Source: Pirellulales bacterium | GTDB lineage: Bacteria > Planctomycetota > Planctomycetia > Pirellulales > JAEUIK01 | NCBI GenBank assembly: GCA_019694455.1 | Contig: JAIBBY010000006.1 | Location: 1-64,000, forward strand | Direction of reading: 5' to 3' | DNA length: 64,000 nucleotides | Part shown: positions 8,669 to 18,766 of the stretch, one piece after another | How the letters are laid out: every line of letters begins with the position of its first letter | How positions within the stretch are numbered: the first letter of the stretch is position 1 | Made by a program: the position numbers and the translations under genes | Notes under the pieces: generated by a model | Databases searched by the model: none | Told to the model about the DNA's origin: nothing | What the model saw: only the letters and a program-made list of their open reading frames with translations

Positions 8669-10659
8669 GGCGTTGGTCGTGTGGACTTCCTGTCGATGGC
8701 TGCGGATAGAGGAGGGCCGGCCGGCGACTCGACGCCAGCGGCGCGCTTGGATTCGAGCGCTTCCAACTCCAGCCGCCGCGCGCGCAGACTGGCGTCGTAG
8801 GGCGTGAAGCCGAGCGCCTGGTCCAGTTCCGCGCGGGCGCGCTGCAAGCGGCCGGTGCGCATGAGAAAGGGCCAGCGGGTTTGCACGCGCTCGCCAATCC
8901 AGTTGGTGTTCCAGGTGCTGTCGAGGTACGCCTCTTCAAACTTATGTTGGTCGGCGACCAACTCGGGCGCGAAGCGCGGCTGATAGACCAATAGCGGCGG
9001 CGTGAGTTGATCGGAGTAGAGGATCTCGTCGTCCGCAGGCGGCGGCAGCGTAATGCGGCTGGCGGCGAACTGCACGAACAAGGGTCCCGCGTCAGGATTG
9101 CCACGGCGCTGCGCCTCGACAAGCTGCGCATAGACTTGTTGAACCGTGGGATCGTAGACCGCCGGAGTGACCGCATGAAGCGGACGATCGACATAGCCTA
9201 GGCGTGGCCGGGTCATCAAGAACAAGAACGGCGGCTCAACGAAGATCAGCCGGTCGGAATGATGCTCGACCAGATAATCGATGGTGCGCTGGTTCGCCAG
9301 GTGCTCGGCCAGATACTCGCGACTGCGCTCGCGGTAGAGACAGGAGCGAATGGTGAGGCTGGGATCGCGCGCCAGATCGGCCGTAGTGACGCGGGCAATA
9401 TCGGGAAAGAATCGGCCGTATTGATTTGCCAAGTTGCCGACGATCACGCAGCACAGGCCGACCATGGCCAGCTTGTGACCGGCCGGCAGCGCCGTGATTG
9501 CCGCGACCAGACAGAGATAGACGCCGGGCAGCGCGCACAGAAAATAGCGCGGGCAATACAGATAGCGCCAGGCGGCGAACAGGGCGAGACCGATCAAGAT
9601 CCAGCTTGCCAGCACCGCGGTTTGCTCGGTGGTCGCGGCGGCGAGCGCGCGCCGCCAACCGTTTTGCCGCAAGTAGGCGATGCCCACGATAAGAGTCGCC
9701 ACACTTGCGATGGCAAGCAGCGCCACCACGTCGGGCGTGGTGTAGAGCATTGCCCATGGCAGGCGCGACGTGCTGGGCCAAGGCGCCACGAGCCGAAAGA
9801 GGATGGTGGTGTCTCCCCAGGCAGTGAACAACGTCTCGGCAACAAAGACCAGCGTGAACAAGGCCAGCGATTGCCAGAGCCATGTTCGCGTGGCGCGGTC
9901 ATCGTGGCGCGACGTCAACAGCTTGAATAGCACCAGCGCGGCGCCGGCGGTGGTGACGAGTTGGCCGCTGGACTTCATCAAGAAGGCCACGGCCGAGGCG
10001 AGTGCGGCGGCGCGGTAGCGGCCATTGGCCAGCAGCCAAATGGTGATGAGCGTCCACAGCATGAGCGGCACGTCCATGCCCATGTGTTCGACCTGCGTGA
10101 TGAACATTGGCGTGGCGCCAAGCGCGACCGTGGCGAGTGTGGCGATGGCGCGCCCGGCGATCGGCGCCGCCAGAATCCACACGATGGCAAGCGACAGGGC
10201 GCCGCACACAAAGCTGCCGAGGCGCACCAAGACAATCACCGAGTCGATGCTGGGGAGCGCCAGCATCAGCGCGGCGATCATCGCCGGCTGCGCGCTGATC
10301 ATGTACGAGCGAGCGCCGCTGGGTTGATCGAAGTAGTGGTTTTCTTGATAGCGCAGCCGCCAAAAGTCGAACCGCGTTTCAGCCAGAAAGTCTGCCTCGG
10401 TCCAGAGGCCGGTGGCCTGGTCTTGCCAGGGGGGGGAATGGAGCACGTCCCAGCGAGCGACCGAGATCGCCACCAGCGCGATGAGAAAGACCACCACAAA
10501 CTCCCAGCGCGAAACGCGCGCGGCGGAATGCCGGCCGGAGTCTGCAGACGCGGCCGGGCGCTCTGAGACTTTGGTCGAAGGCGCTATATCGGGGGGGGCG
10601 GTCAATGGCGATCTCGTGACGCGGGTGTGGCCGAAATTGCAGTACGCGGCGACGGGCAC
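8665..10659 (-). CDS. GT-C/GT39-like membrane glycosyltransferase
   Basis: Up to 664 residues, with an N-terminal membrane segment (EFVVVFLIALVAISVARW) and about ten more hydrophobic segments through residue ~410. A soluble C-terminal region of ~250 residues follows. The layout and the first loop after TM1 (WTEADFLAETRFDFWRLRYQENHYF) look like GT39/ArnT-type proteins that use polyprenyl-phosphate sugars; the acceptor is unknown. The C-terminal end contains a TPR-like stretch (LQRARAELDQALGFTPYDASLRARRLELEALES). The start is uncertain. The frame opens at a GTG (10659) and has no ATG before the first helix; TTG or GTG codons near 10610-10640 are alternatives. The stop overlaps the nadB start. 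Confidence 0.75.
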   Translation of the reverse strand: MPVAAYCNFGHTRVTRSPLTAPPDIAPSTKVSERPAASADSGRHSAARVSRWEFVVVFLIALVAISVARWDVLHSPPWQDQATGLWTEADFLAETRFDFWRLRYQENHYFDQPSGARSYMISAQPAMIAALMLALPSIDSVIVLVRLGSFVCGALSLAIVWILAAPIAGRAIATLATVALGATPMFITQVEHMGMDVPLMLWTLITIWLLANGRYRAAALASAVAFLMKSSGQLVTTAGAALVLFKLLTSRHDDRATRTWLWQSLALFTLVFVAETLFTAWGDTTILFRLVAPWPSTSRLPWAMLYTTPDVVALLAIASVATLIVGIAYLRQNGWRRALAAATTEQTAVLASWILIGLALFAAWRYLYCPRYFLCALPGVYLCLVAAITALPAGHKLAMVGLCCVIVGNLANQYGRFFPDIARVTTADLARDPSLTIRSCLYRERSREYLAEHLANQRTIDYLVEHHSDRLIFVEPPFLFLMTRPRLGYVDRPLHAVTPAVYDPTVQQVYAQLVEAQRRGNPDAGPLFVQFAASRITLPPPADDEILYSDQLTPPLLVYQPRFAPELVADQHKFEEAYLDSTWNTNWIGERVQTRWPFLMRTGRLQRARAELDQALGFTPYDASLRARRLELEALESKRAAGVESPAGPPLSAAIDRKSTRPTP

Positions 10660-10870
10660 TGTCTACGGCAATTGGGGGATTGTCGGCGAAATCGGCGGGG
10701 CGAGGGCAGTTGCGGGCGAACTCCACAAGTGGATGCGCACTCCTTTACTCTATGCCGGTGGCGCGGCGGGCTGCAAATCGCTATGCGTCCGTAGTCGCAG
10801 GCGAACGGCAGTCGCTGCGCCACTTGACGGGGGCGGCGTCGTAAGGTGACACTGCGCGGGTACTTTGCGC

Positions 10871-10943
<73 letters not shown>

Positions 10944-11239
10944 CTTTTTTTGGGCTATCCCGCTGCATTGGTTTATTAAGCAAACCAATATCTGCCTCGT
11001 CGCAGACGAATCTGCTGCGAAAACTCAGGGGGTACCGCAGCGCACGGCCGGCGCAACTCGCCGCCAGCGATCTCGCCAGCGATCTTATGGGCGGCGGTTT
11101 CTTGCTCGTGCGTCGCTGGTCCCAGGCTACCAAAAGGGTGGCTCAAAAAGCAAAACGATTTTGACTCAGATTGCGCGCATTTGGTCGCGGTGGTGGGGAT
11201 TCGTTTTGCACGAAGAATCGAGAAACAGGGGGGGTAAAC

Positions 11240-11365
11240 TCCGAAAACTCCTCTCCGGTAACCGGGCAATGCCGGGCGCGTTGGCCACGCAACATCATTA
11301 ATAGACACGATTTGCGGCGTGCGATCGGCGGACAGACAACCCAGGGGGTTTTCGGAGTTTTCGGA
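11240..11365. repeat. Perfect 12-base inverted repeat, ~100 bases apart
   Basis: TCCGAAAACTCC (11240-11251) is exactly complementary to GGAGTTTTCGGA (11354-11365). The right arm overlaps a short tandem repeat, TTTTCGGAGTTTTCGGA. The arms could close a ~100-base structured RNA or be paired protein sites. No transposase or integrase is near. Confidence 0.55.
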
Positions 11366-11742
11366 ATTGGGAATCGAATTCGGTGAACGACCGATTTCGC
11401 GCGCGGGTTCGGGACGGCGCTGGACAGCAATGCCTTGGCCGTGAGGCTGGCGGGTGGCCTGCGACAGTAGTCAGGACGCCGCCCGCGTGGTTCGGCAAAT
11501 CAGCCAAGCACGACAACACAACTGGCAATCTTGGTTTGCCAATTTGGAGCCGGAGTCATTTCGTCGCTCATCGGCGCCGGTGAGGCGACTACAACGGGTG
11601 TCGTCGCCGCGGCCGCCAGCTTTCGCGCGATCACGGCAGCTGAACGGAGAGACGGGGGCGCGCTGCGCGGCCACCGGGATGGGCCTGCCCTTGGCGATTC
11701 GGGTCTGGCGGCGCGATTGTGGTTTCTGACTGGCGCGAGGAG

Positions 11743-11748
11743 TATAGT
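11743..11748 (+). promoter_or_regulatory. Candidate -10 for the four-repeat protein
   Basis: TATAGT lies 72 bases before the ATG at 11820. The best upstream partner, TTGTGG at 11717, is 20 bases away, so the -35 is weak. Confidence 0.35.
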
Positions 11749-11819
11749 GGCCAAACACTGGGCCAGCGATGTGCCGGCCTTGCAAGTCTGGTGTTTCCCT
11801 CGATCACGAAAGACGTTGT

Positions 11820-13172
11820 ATGAACTCGCGCCTCGCCTTCGCAATGAGCCTGATTCTTACGCTGATTTGTCTGACCATGCCGACCGCCATGGCGGACGAC
11901 AAGGTCGATGCGACCGGCGATTGGGAAATGGTGGTCAACACGCCCGACGGCGGCAGCCTCAACTTGCAGGTCAATCTCAAGCAAGATGGCGAAAAGGTGA
12001 CCGGAACGCTCAAGGGGGACGATGGCGAAGAGACCGAGATCCAGGATGGCGCCATCAAGGATGGCGAATTGACCTTCAAGATCGCGCGCGACTTTGGCGG
12101 ACAAGAGTTGAAGTCGAGCTTCAAGGGAAAATTGGATGCCGACGGCTTTGAAGGCTCGGTCGATTTTGAATTGGGCTCCGAGGTCGGGACACTGCCGGTC
12201 GTGGGCACCCGCGCCGGGGCGAACACGATCGCGGGAGACTGGAAGCTGTCGATCAACACGCCCGACGGTCAAACGCTGCAACCGGTGCTGAGCGTGAAGC
12301 AGGATGGCGACAACTACAGCGGCAAGCTGACGGGGGATGACGGCCGCGAGTCGGAAGTGAAAGAGGTGAGCTTCAAAGATGGCGAACTGGCTTTCACGCT
12401 GGAAGGCGATTTTGGCGGCACGCCGCTGGTGTCGAAGTTCAAGTGCAAGCTGGAGGGGAAGGAACTGAGCGGCACGGTCGACTACGAGTTGGGGGGTGAG
12501 CAGGGGACGCTCGACGTGACAGGGGAGCGGGCGGCGCCGGAGATCGACCTGAACGGCACTTGGTTGTTGGTGGCGACCAGCGAAGGAGGAACGTTCGAGC
12601 CGAAGGCGCACCTGAAGCATGAGGGGGACGCCGTCACCGGCAAGTACGAATGGAGCGAAGAGACGCAGGCCGAGATCGAGGATGGCAAGCTGGTCGACGG
12701 CGAGTTGACCTTCACCGTGAAGCACGACTTCAACGGGCAAGAGATCGTGGTGAAGTACAAGGTGAAGCCGGAGGGAGACAAATTGGCCGGCACCGCCGAC
12801 TACGACCTGGGAGGCCAACTCGGCGTCGCCGACATTGAAGGCTCGCGCAGCAAGGGCGCCAACGTCGCCGGCACTTGGAACATCGCCATCGACGGCGAGA
12901 ACGGCGAAAAGATCGAGTCGACCGTGAAGCTGACGCAAGACGGCGACGCGATCGGCGGCGAATACTCGGGCCCGGCCGGCGACGCCAAAGTGACCGACGC
13001 CAAGCTGGACGGCAACAAGTTGACGTTCTCGGTAGAGCGCGAGCGCGACGGCCGCAAGCTGGTGGTCAACTACTCGGGCGAGATCGAAGGCGACACGCTG
13101 GCGGGGGATGTCGAGATCGACATCGACGGCCAGACGCGCTCGACGAAGTTCGAGGCGAAGCGAGCGGAGTAA
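11820..13172 (+). CDS. Secreted protein of four ~106-residue beta repeats
   Basis: A 450-residue exported protein of unknown function. A Sec signal peptide (MNSRLAFAMSLILTLICL..., likely cleavage after TAMA, residue 25) precedes four tandem repeats. Each starts with a Gly-Asp/Thr-Trp core: Trp35, Trp141, Trp248 and Trp353, a spacing of 105-107 residues. Within each repeat the order is Trp strand, LKQDGDxxxG, a short acidic hairpin, KDGELTFxxxxDFxG, KxKxEGDxLxGTxDxxLGG and a closing TLxVxGxR. This regular strand pattern suggests small beta barrels or a beta-rich scaffold. The repeats are acidic and have no catalytic motif or cysteine pair. I start at MNSRL, ahead of the signal peptide. The gene is followed directly by a strong terminator, so it is probably monocistronic. 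Confidence 0.85.
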   Translation: MNSRLAFAMSLILTLICLTMPTAMADDKVDATGDWEMVVNTPDGGSLNLQVNLKQDGEKVTGTLKGDDGEETEIQDGAIKDGELTFKIARDFGGQELKSSFKGKLDADGFEGSVDFELGSEVGTLPVVGTRAGANTIAGDWKLSINTPDGQTLQPVLSVKQDGDNYSGKLTGDDGRESEVKEVSFKDGELAFTLEGDFGGTPLVSKFKCKLEGKELSGTVDYELGGEQGTLDVTGERAAPEIDLNGTWLLVATSEGGTFEPKAHLKHEGDAVTGKYEWSEETQAEIEDGKLVDGELTFTVKHDFNGQEIVVKYKVKPEGDKLAGTADYDLGGQLGVADIEGSRSKGANVAGTWNIAIDGENGEKIESTVKLTQDGDAIGGEYSGPAGDAKVTDAKLDGNKLTFSVERERDGRKLVVNYSGEIEGDTLAGDVEIDIDGQTRSTKFEAKRAE

Positions 13173-13205
13173 CCTTGCCGCCGCGGGGCGTTATGCAGCA
13201 TAGAG

Positions 13206-13246
13206 GCCCACGCGCGATGGATAGCCGTCGCGCGTGGGCTTTTTTT
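13206..13246 (+). terminator. Rho-independent terminator
   Basis: A 12-bp perfect stem, GCCCACGCGCGA (13206-13217) with TCGCGCGTGGGC (13228-13239), a 10-base loop and seven T (13240-13246). It ends at the Shine-Dalgarno GGAG of the next gene. Confidence 0.92.
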
Positions 13247-13258
13247 GGAGTCACATCA

Positions 13259-14530
13259 ATGAAACCGCTGAGCGACTTTCTTTCGCGGCATCGCGAATTG
13301 ACGCGACGGTATTTTCTCAAGCTGGGCGCGGCGGGCCTGGCAGTGCCGGCCGTGTTGAACTCGGTGGATCGAGCGGACGCCGCGACCGGCGGATCGCTGT
13401 TGCCGAATGCCGAGGAGAAAGCCAAGCGGTTTGGCAGTTACTTGACGCCCGACGAGTTATTTGGCGATGTTTCGCGCGGCGATCCCGTGCCGCATTCGTT
13501 GCCGGTGGAGAAGAAGGCCGAGGTCGGCATGACGCGCGACACTTGGCGGTTGGAAGTGATTGCCGATCCAGATCATCCGGTGCGTTTGCGCAATCCGTTG
13601 ACCAAGGAAAACAAGCGTGCGCTCGACTTCAACGGGCTGTTGGCGCTAGGCGAGAAGCATGCCGTGCGCTTTCCGAAGATCATGACCTGCTTGAATCTTG
13701 GCTGCCCATTGGGCATGGGACTCTGGGAAGGGGTGCCATTGCGCGAGGTGATCTGGCTGGCGCAGCCACGCGAGGACACGCGGCGAGTGTTTTACTATGG
13801 CTATCACAACGACGATGCGGAGCAAATATTTCGCAGTTCGCTGCCGATTGGTCGCGTGCTGGAGGATTATTTCGATTTGCCGCCGATCATCTTGTGCTAC
13901 AAGCTCAATGGTCAGTGGCTCAGCAGTCAACGCGGCGGGCCGGTGCGCATGGTGGTTCCAGAGGCGTATGGCTTCAAGTCGGTGAAATGGATTTCGCACA
14001 TCGTGCTGAGCAATCTCTTTCATGCCAACGACACATACGCCGAGGAGGGCAACGACATCGACAGCCCGATGAAGACCTTTGCGGCGACGATCTCGGCGCC
14101 GCGCCAAGTGAAGGCGGGCGAGCCATTCGCGCTGACAGGATACGCGCAGGTTGGCGTCGGCGGCATCAGTAAAGTGCAGGCCTGCGTCGAGTCGCGCAAC
14201 GGGGAGAGCAAAGACGCTTCTGGCGAAGCGGCGGCACCATGGATCGACATGGAGATTCTTGGTGCGCCTGACACCTGGGGGGGCGGCCTGCCGGACGACA
14301 AGATTCCGCCGGGCACTCACGGATTTGACTCCGCAACGGGGAGGCCCGCAACGTGGCCGCTGCGCTTTTGCGCCGTGCATTGGGCCGGCGTGCATCCCGG
14401 TTTGCCGGCGGGGGAGCACACCTTTCGTTGCCGAGCGGTCGACGGCCGTGGCGTTGCCCAGCCCATGCCGCGCCCCTTTCGCAAGAGCGGCAGCAACGCT
14501 GTTGAGCAGTTCAAGCTAGTCGTGACTTGA
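13259..14530 (+). CDS. Tat-exported sulfite-oxidase-family molybdopterin enzyme
   Basis: A 423-residue periplasmic oxidoreductase of the sulfite oxidase / SoxC / nitrate reductase molybdopterin family. The Tat signal is textbook: TRRYFLKLGAAGLAVPAVL at residues ~15-33. The molybdopterin core contains MTCLNLGCPLGMGLWEGVPLRE, where the first Cys is the likely Mo ligand. It continues through GGPVRMVVPEAYGFKSVKWI and ends with an Ig-like dimerisation domain. No heme or cytochrome domain is fused and no partner subunit is adjacent, so the electron acceptor and substrate are unknown. The start MKPLSDFL has GGAG eight bases upstream; the frame continues far upstream inside the previous gene, but only this ATG gives the Tat signal an N-terminal position. 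Its ribosome site abuts the upstream terminator. Confidence 0.88.
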   Translation: MKPLSDFLSRHRELTRRYFLKLGAAGLAVPAVLNSVDRADAATGGSLLPNAEEKAKRFGSYLTPDELFGDVSRGDPVPHSLPVEKKAEVGMTRDTWRLEVIADPDHPVRLRNPLTKENKRALDFNGLLALGEKHAVRFPKIMTCLNLGCPLGMGLWEGVPLREVIWLAQPREDTRRVFYYGYHNDDAEQIFRSSLPIGRVLEDYFDLPPIILCYKLNGQWLSSQRGGPVRMVVPEAYGFKSVKWISHIVLSNLFHANDTYAEEGNDIDSPMKTFAATISAPRQVKAGEPFALTGYAQVGVGGISKVQACVESRNGESKDASGEAAAPWIDMEILGAPDTWGGGLPDDKIPPGTHGFDSATGRPATWPLRFCAVHWAGVHPGLPAGEHTFRCRAVDGRGVAQPMPRPFRKSGSNAVEQFKLVVT

Positions 14531-14639
14531 ATTCCTGGACCGTGAATCTGCGCCATTGCACGTTGGCGCCAGAAGTCCGCATTCGCCGCGCAGTGACGGC
14601 GGCAGGGCCATTTTGATTGTTGTCATCAAGTGATTCGCG

Positions 14640-14816
14640 TCACGGATTGGCGCGGGCGTGGCGTGCGAGGGCAATGGTGAGACCCAGCACGGCGCCGGCC
14701 AGCGCCGCGACCAGCGCTCTGGCGAAGATATTCGTTAGCTCGCCACGCCAGGCCATGAGCATGCCGAAGATCAGGCAGCCAGCGATGAAGGCGATGATTT
14801 GGAGCGCGCGTTGCAT
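14640..14816 (-). CDS. 58-residue two-helix membrane protein
   Basis: A small protein, MQRALQIIAFIAGCLIFG..., with two hydrophobic segments (about 5-22 and 33-51), an Arg/Glu turn between them and a basic tail ending RHARANP. No family is recognised. It begins 40 bases downstream of the thioesterase gene on the same strand, so it is probably the last gene of the acyl-CoA operon. Support is the clean two-helix hydropathy and the position; the region to its left (14531-14639) has no gene. Confidence 0.55.
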   Translation of the reverse strand: MQRALQIIAFIAGCLIFGMLMAWRGELTNIFARALVAALAGAVLGLTIALARHARANP

Positions 14817-14856
14817 GGACGGGCCTACTGGCAAAGTGCGCGATGGAGGTATCCGC

Positions 14857-15264
14857 TCACTTCCCCTTGAGCACCAGTTGAGTTTGCACGACGTTGGCCA
14901 CGAGCTTGCCATCGGCGGTGGTGACGCGGGTTTGCCACACCATGGTTGTGCCGCCACGGTGCAGCGGCGTGGTTTCGCCGGTGACGACCGTGCCGGCCGG
15001 CGCAGCGCGCAAGAAGTTGGTCTTCGATTCGATGGTGGTGGTCGAACCGCCTTGCAGGTTGATCACCGTGGCGGTGGCGCCAAGGGTGTCGGCGAAGGCC
15101 ATGATCGCGCCGCCGTGCAAGATGCCGCCGACGGTGCATAGCTCTGGCCGAACCGTGAGCGTGGCGACGACGCGCTCTGGCGTGACCAGCGTGAACTCCA
15201 TGCCCAACAGGTCGGGCAGAAGCCCCTTCATCGCTTGTTGAATGAGCGGCAGCGGGTCGTCCAT
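14857..15264 (-). CDS. PaaI-type hotdog acyl-CoA thioesterase
   Basis: A 135-residue single hotdog-fold protein expected to hydrolyse acyl- or aryl-CoA thioesters in the cytoplasm. The PaaI/YdiI signature TVGGILHGGAIMAFADTLGATAT carries the His-Gly-Gly-Ala turn and the downstream Asp used as catalytic acid/base. The ESKTNFLRAAPAGTVV strand motif is also typical. Length is normal. It lies 46 bases after the B12-binding subunit gene and probably shares its transcript, which suggests it trims a CoA intermediate of that pathway. The exact substrate cannot be inferred. Confidence 0.88.
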   Translation of the reverse strand: MDDPLPLIQQAMKGLLPDLLGMEFTLVTPERVVATLTVRPELCTVGGILHGGAIMAFADTLGATATVINLQGGSTTTIESKTNFLRAAPAGTVVTGETTPLHRGGTTMVWQTRVTTADGKLVANVVQTQLVLKGK

Positions 15265-15310
15265 TGATTTAACTCCGGTTCAGATGACGGCGCCGCAGCG
15301 GCGGCAGGCG

Positions 15311-15739
15311 TTACCCGCGAACGGCGGATGCCACGAACGCGGCGACGTCGGTGAGCGACGCGCCGGGGGTGAAGACCTTGGCCACGCCGAGCGCGGCGAG
15401 CGCGGGGAGGTCTTCTTCAGGGATGATGCCGCCGAGGATGACCTGCACATGGTCCAGCCCACGCTGGCGCAGATCGGCCATGAGCGACGGCATGAGGACC
15501 ATGTGGGCGCCAGAGAGGAGGCTGATGCCGAGGACATCGGCGTCTTCTTCCTCGACGGCGCGGACCACCGCCTCGGGGCTTTGCCAGAGGCCGGTGTAGA
15601 TGACCTCCATGCCAGCGTCGCGCAGGGCGCGGGCGATCACCTGCACGCCGCGGTCGTGGCCATCGAGTCCGATCTTGGCGAGGACCACGCGAATCGGACG
15701 CGCGGGGCGGGCGGATTTGGCGGCGGCAGGGGCGGGCAT
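15311..15739 (-). CDS. Cobalamin-binding small subunit of acyl-CoA mutase
   Basis: A 142-residue stand-alone B12-binding (Rossmann-like) domain. It contains KIGLDGHDRGVQVIARAL, with the conserved Lys, Asp and base-off His (DxHxxG) that ligates cobalt, then GISLLSGAHMVLMP and ILGGIIPEED for the nucleotide tail. This is the small-subunit architecture of split methylmalonyl-/isobutyryl-CoA mutases. It starts 25 bases after the large-subunit stop. The frame could begin at a TTG at 15790 inside the large-subunit gene, but the ATG at 15739 gives the usual short N-terminus (MPAPAAAK...). It should form a complex with the large subunit encoded upstream. Confidence 0.9.
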   Translation of the reverse strand: MPAPAAAKSARPARPIRVVLAKIGLDGHDRGVQVIARALRDAGMEVIYTGLWQSPEAVVRAVEEEDADVLGISLLSGAHMVLMPSLMADLRQRGLDHVQVILGGIIPEEDLPALAALGVAKVFTPGASLTDVAAFVASAVRG

Positions 15740-15764
15740 GGCACGGCCTAGGGGTGTTGAGCGA

Positions 15765-17405
<1,641 letters not shown>

Positions 17406-17448
17406 GTCAAAGTCGCTCGTGAGATTTCGCAGGGCGGTGGAGTGGTGG

Positions 17449-18627
17449 TTACACGCGTTCGACGATCATGGCGACGGCATTGCCGCCGCCGAGGCAGAGC
17501 GAGGCCAGGCCGCGCTTGGCGCCGCGCGCGGCCAGCGCGTGCAGTAGCGTGACCAGCACACGGGCGCCGCTGGCGCCGATGGGGTGGCCGAGCGCGACCG
17601 CGCCGCCGTGGATGTTGGTCTTGTCGGCACAGAGGTCGAGCGGACGCATGCAGGCCAGGCATTGGGCAGCGAAGGCCTCGTTCAGTTCCACCAGATCGAT
17701 GTCGGCCAGGGTCATGCCCGCCTTGGAGAGCGCCTGCTGCATGGCGCTGACGGGGGCGATGAAGATTTCTTTGGCCGGGACGCCGCTGGTGGCGCAGGCG
17801 ATGATGCGGGCTTTGATGGGTGAATTAACCTGGCTGGCGACGCGCTCGCTTACGACCACGACGGCGGCGGCGCCATCGCTCAACTGCGAGGCGTTGCCCG
17901 CGGTCACCGTGCCATCGGCGCCGAAGGCGGGGCGCAGCTTGGCGAGGCCGGCGAGCGAGGTGTCCGCGCGCGGCCCCTCGTCGCGGTGGATGGTGACGTC
18001 TCCTTTGCGATTGGCGATGACGACGGGGACGATCTCGGCGTCGAATTGTTTGGAGTCGATCGCGGCGGCGGCGCGGCGATGGCTCTCGACGGAGAAGGCG
18101 TCTTGATCTTGTCGGCTGACGCCGCGACTGGCGGCGATGTAGTCGGCCTCGGCGCCCATGGCCATGTCTTCGATGGCGCACCACAGACCGTCGTGGATCA
18201 TCGAGTCAAGCACTTGCTGATGGCCGAACTTCCAACCTTCGCGGGCGCCCATGATGAGGTGCGGCGCGCGGCTCATGCTCTCCATGCCACCGGCGACGAT
18301 GACTTCGGCATCGCCGGCGCGGATGACCTGATCGGCGAGCATGACAGCCTTAAGGCCGGAACCGCACATCTTGTTGATGGTGAGCGCGGCGACGCTGGGG
18401 GGTAGCCCCGCGCCGAGCGCGGCCTGCCGCGCGGGGGCCTGACCGAGTCCCGCGCTCAGGATGTTGCCGAGGATGACTTCTTGAACGAGCTCCGGGGATA
18501 GCCCGCTGCGACGAACGGCCTCGGCGACGGCAATGGCGCCTAGTTTGGTGGCGGGGAGGGAGGACAGTCCTCCTTGAAACTTGCCGATGGGGGTGCGGCA
18601 GCCGGCGATGATGTAGGCGCTAGACAT
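17449..18627 (-). CDS. Thiolase (acetyl-CoA C-acetyltransferase family)
   Basis: A 392-residue cytoplasmic thiolase that condenses or cleaves acyl-CoA units. Catalytic residues are visible: the nucleophile Cys in TINKMCGSGLKAVM (near residue 88), His in GGAVALGHPIGASGARV, and the second Cys in SLCLGGGNA at the C-terminus, with VELNEAFAAQ between. Start ATG 18627 gives the standard N-terminus SSAYIIAGCRTPIGKF, with AAGG about ten bases upstream. It is the first gene of a five-gene run: thiolase, mutase large and small subunits, thioesterase, small membrane protein. The context fits assembly or breakdown of four-carbon acyl-CoAs. The exact chain length cannot be set from sequence. Confidence 0.92.
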   Translation of the reverse strand: MSSAYIIAGCRTPIGKFQGGLSSLPATKLGAIAVAEAVRRSGLSPELVQEVILGNILSAGLGQAPARQAALGAGLPPSVAALTINKMCGSGLKAVMLADQVIRAGDAEVIVAGGMESMSRAPHLIMGAREGWKFGHQQVLDSMIHDGLWCAIEDMAMGAEADYIAASRGVSRQDQDAFSVESHRRAAAAIDSKQFDAEIVPVVIANRKGDVTIHRDEGPRADTSLAGLAKLRPAFGADGTVTAGNASQLSDGAAAVVVVSERVASQVNSPIKARIIACATSGVPAKEIFIAPVSAMQQALSKAGMTLADIDLVELNEAFAAQCLACMRPLDLCADKTNIHGGAVALGHPIGASGARVLVTLLHALAARGAKRGLASLCLGGGNAVAMIVERV

Positions 18628-18666
18628 GCGGGGTGAGCCTTGGTGCGCAAGGTGGTGGGAGCAAAC

Positions 18667-18672
18667 ACTATA
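18667..18672 (-). promoter_or_regulatory. Candidate -10 of the thiolase-mutase operon
   Basis: TATAGT on the minus strand, giving a leader of about 30-35 bases to the thiolase ATG. No good -35 is seen. The 139-base divergent gap also holds the -10 of the G-protein gene. Confidence 0.4.
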
Positions 18673-18753
18673 TCTTAGTCACTCCGCGGGCGGCGCTAAA
18701 GTGAGGGCGCGCGACGCGCGGGGCGGTTCGTTGTGACCGGGGCCGGGCGCGAG

Positions 18754-18759
18754 TATCAT
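18754..18759 (+). promoter_or_regulatory. TATCAT -10, predicted leaderless start
   Basis: The hexamer ends exactly seven bases before the ATG at 18767, which places the transcription start at or next to the A of the ATG. Confidence 0.45.
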
Positions 18760-18766
18760 CCGAGCC

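Larger units (their letters stand above)
10951..11819 (+). other. Long gene-poor intergenic stretch after tRNA-Lys
   Basis: No convincing gene is present: the open frames here are short and do not resemble proteins, and one is simply antisense to the tRNA. The stretch 11230-11370 is unusual for its A/T- and G-tracts and carries the inverted repeat listed separately. The last ~75 bases are probably the promoter and leader of the next gene. Confidence 0.6.

Noticed and set aside
10951-11740. Integrated element at tRNA-Lys
   Set aside because: No integrase and no second copy of the tRNA 3' end could be seen downstream.
12875-13258. Upstream extension of the molybdoenzyme frame
   Set aside because: It runs out of frame through the four-repeat protein gene, and the Tat signal must be N-terminal.
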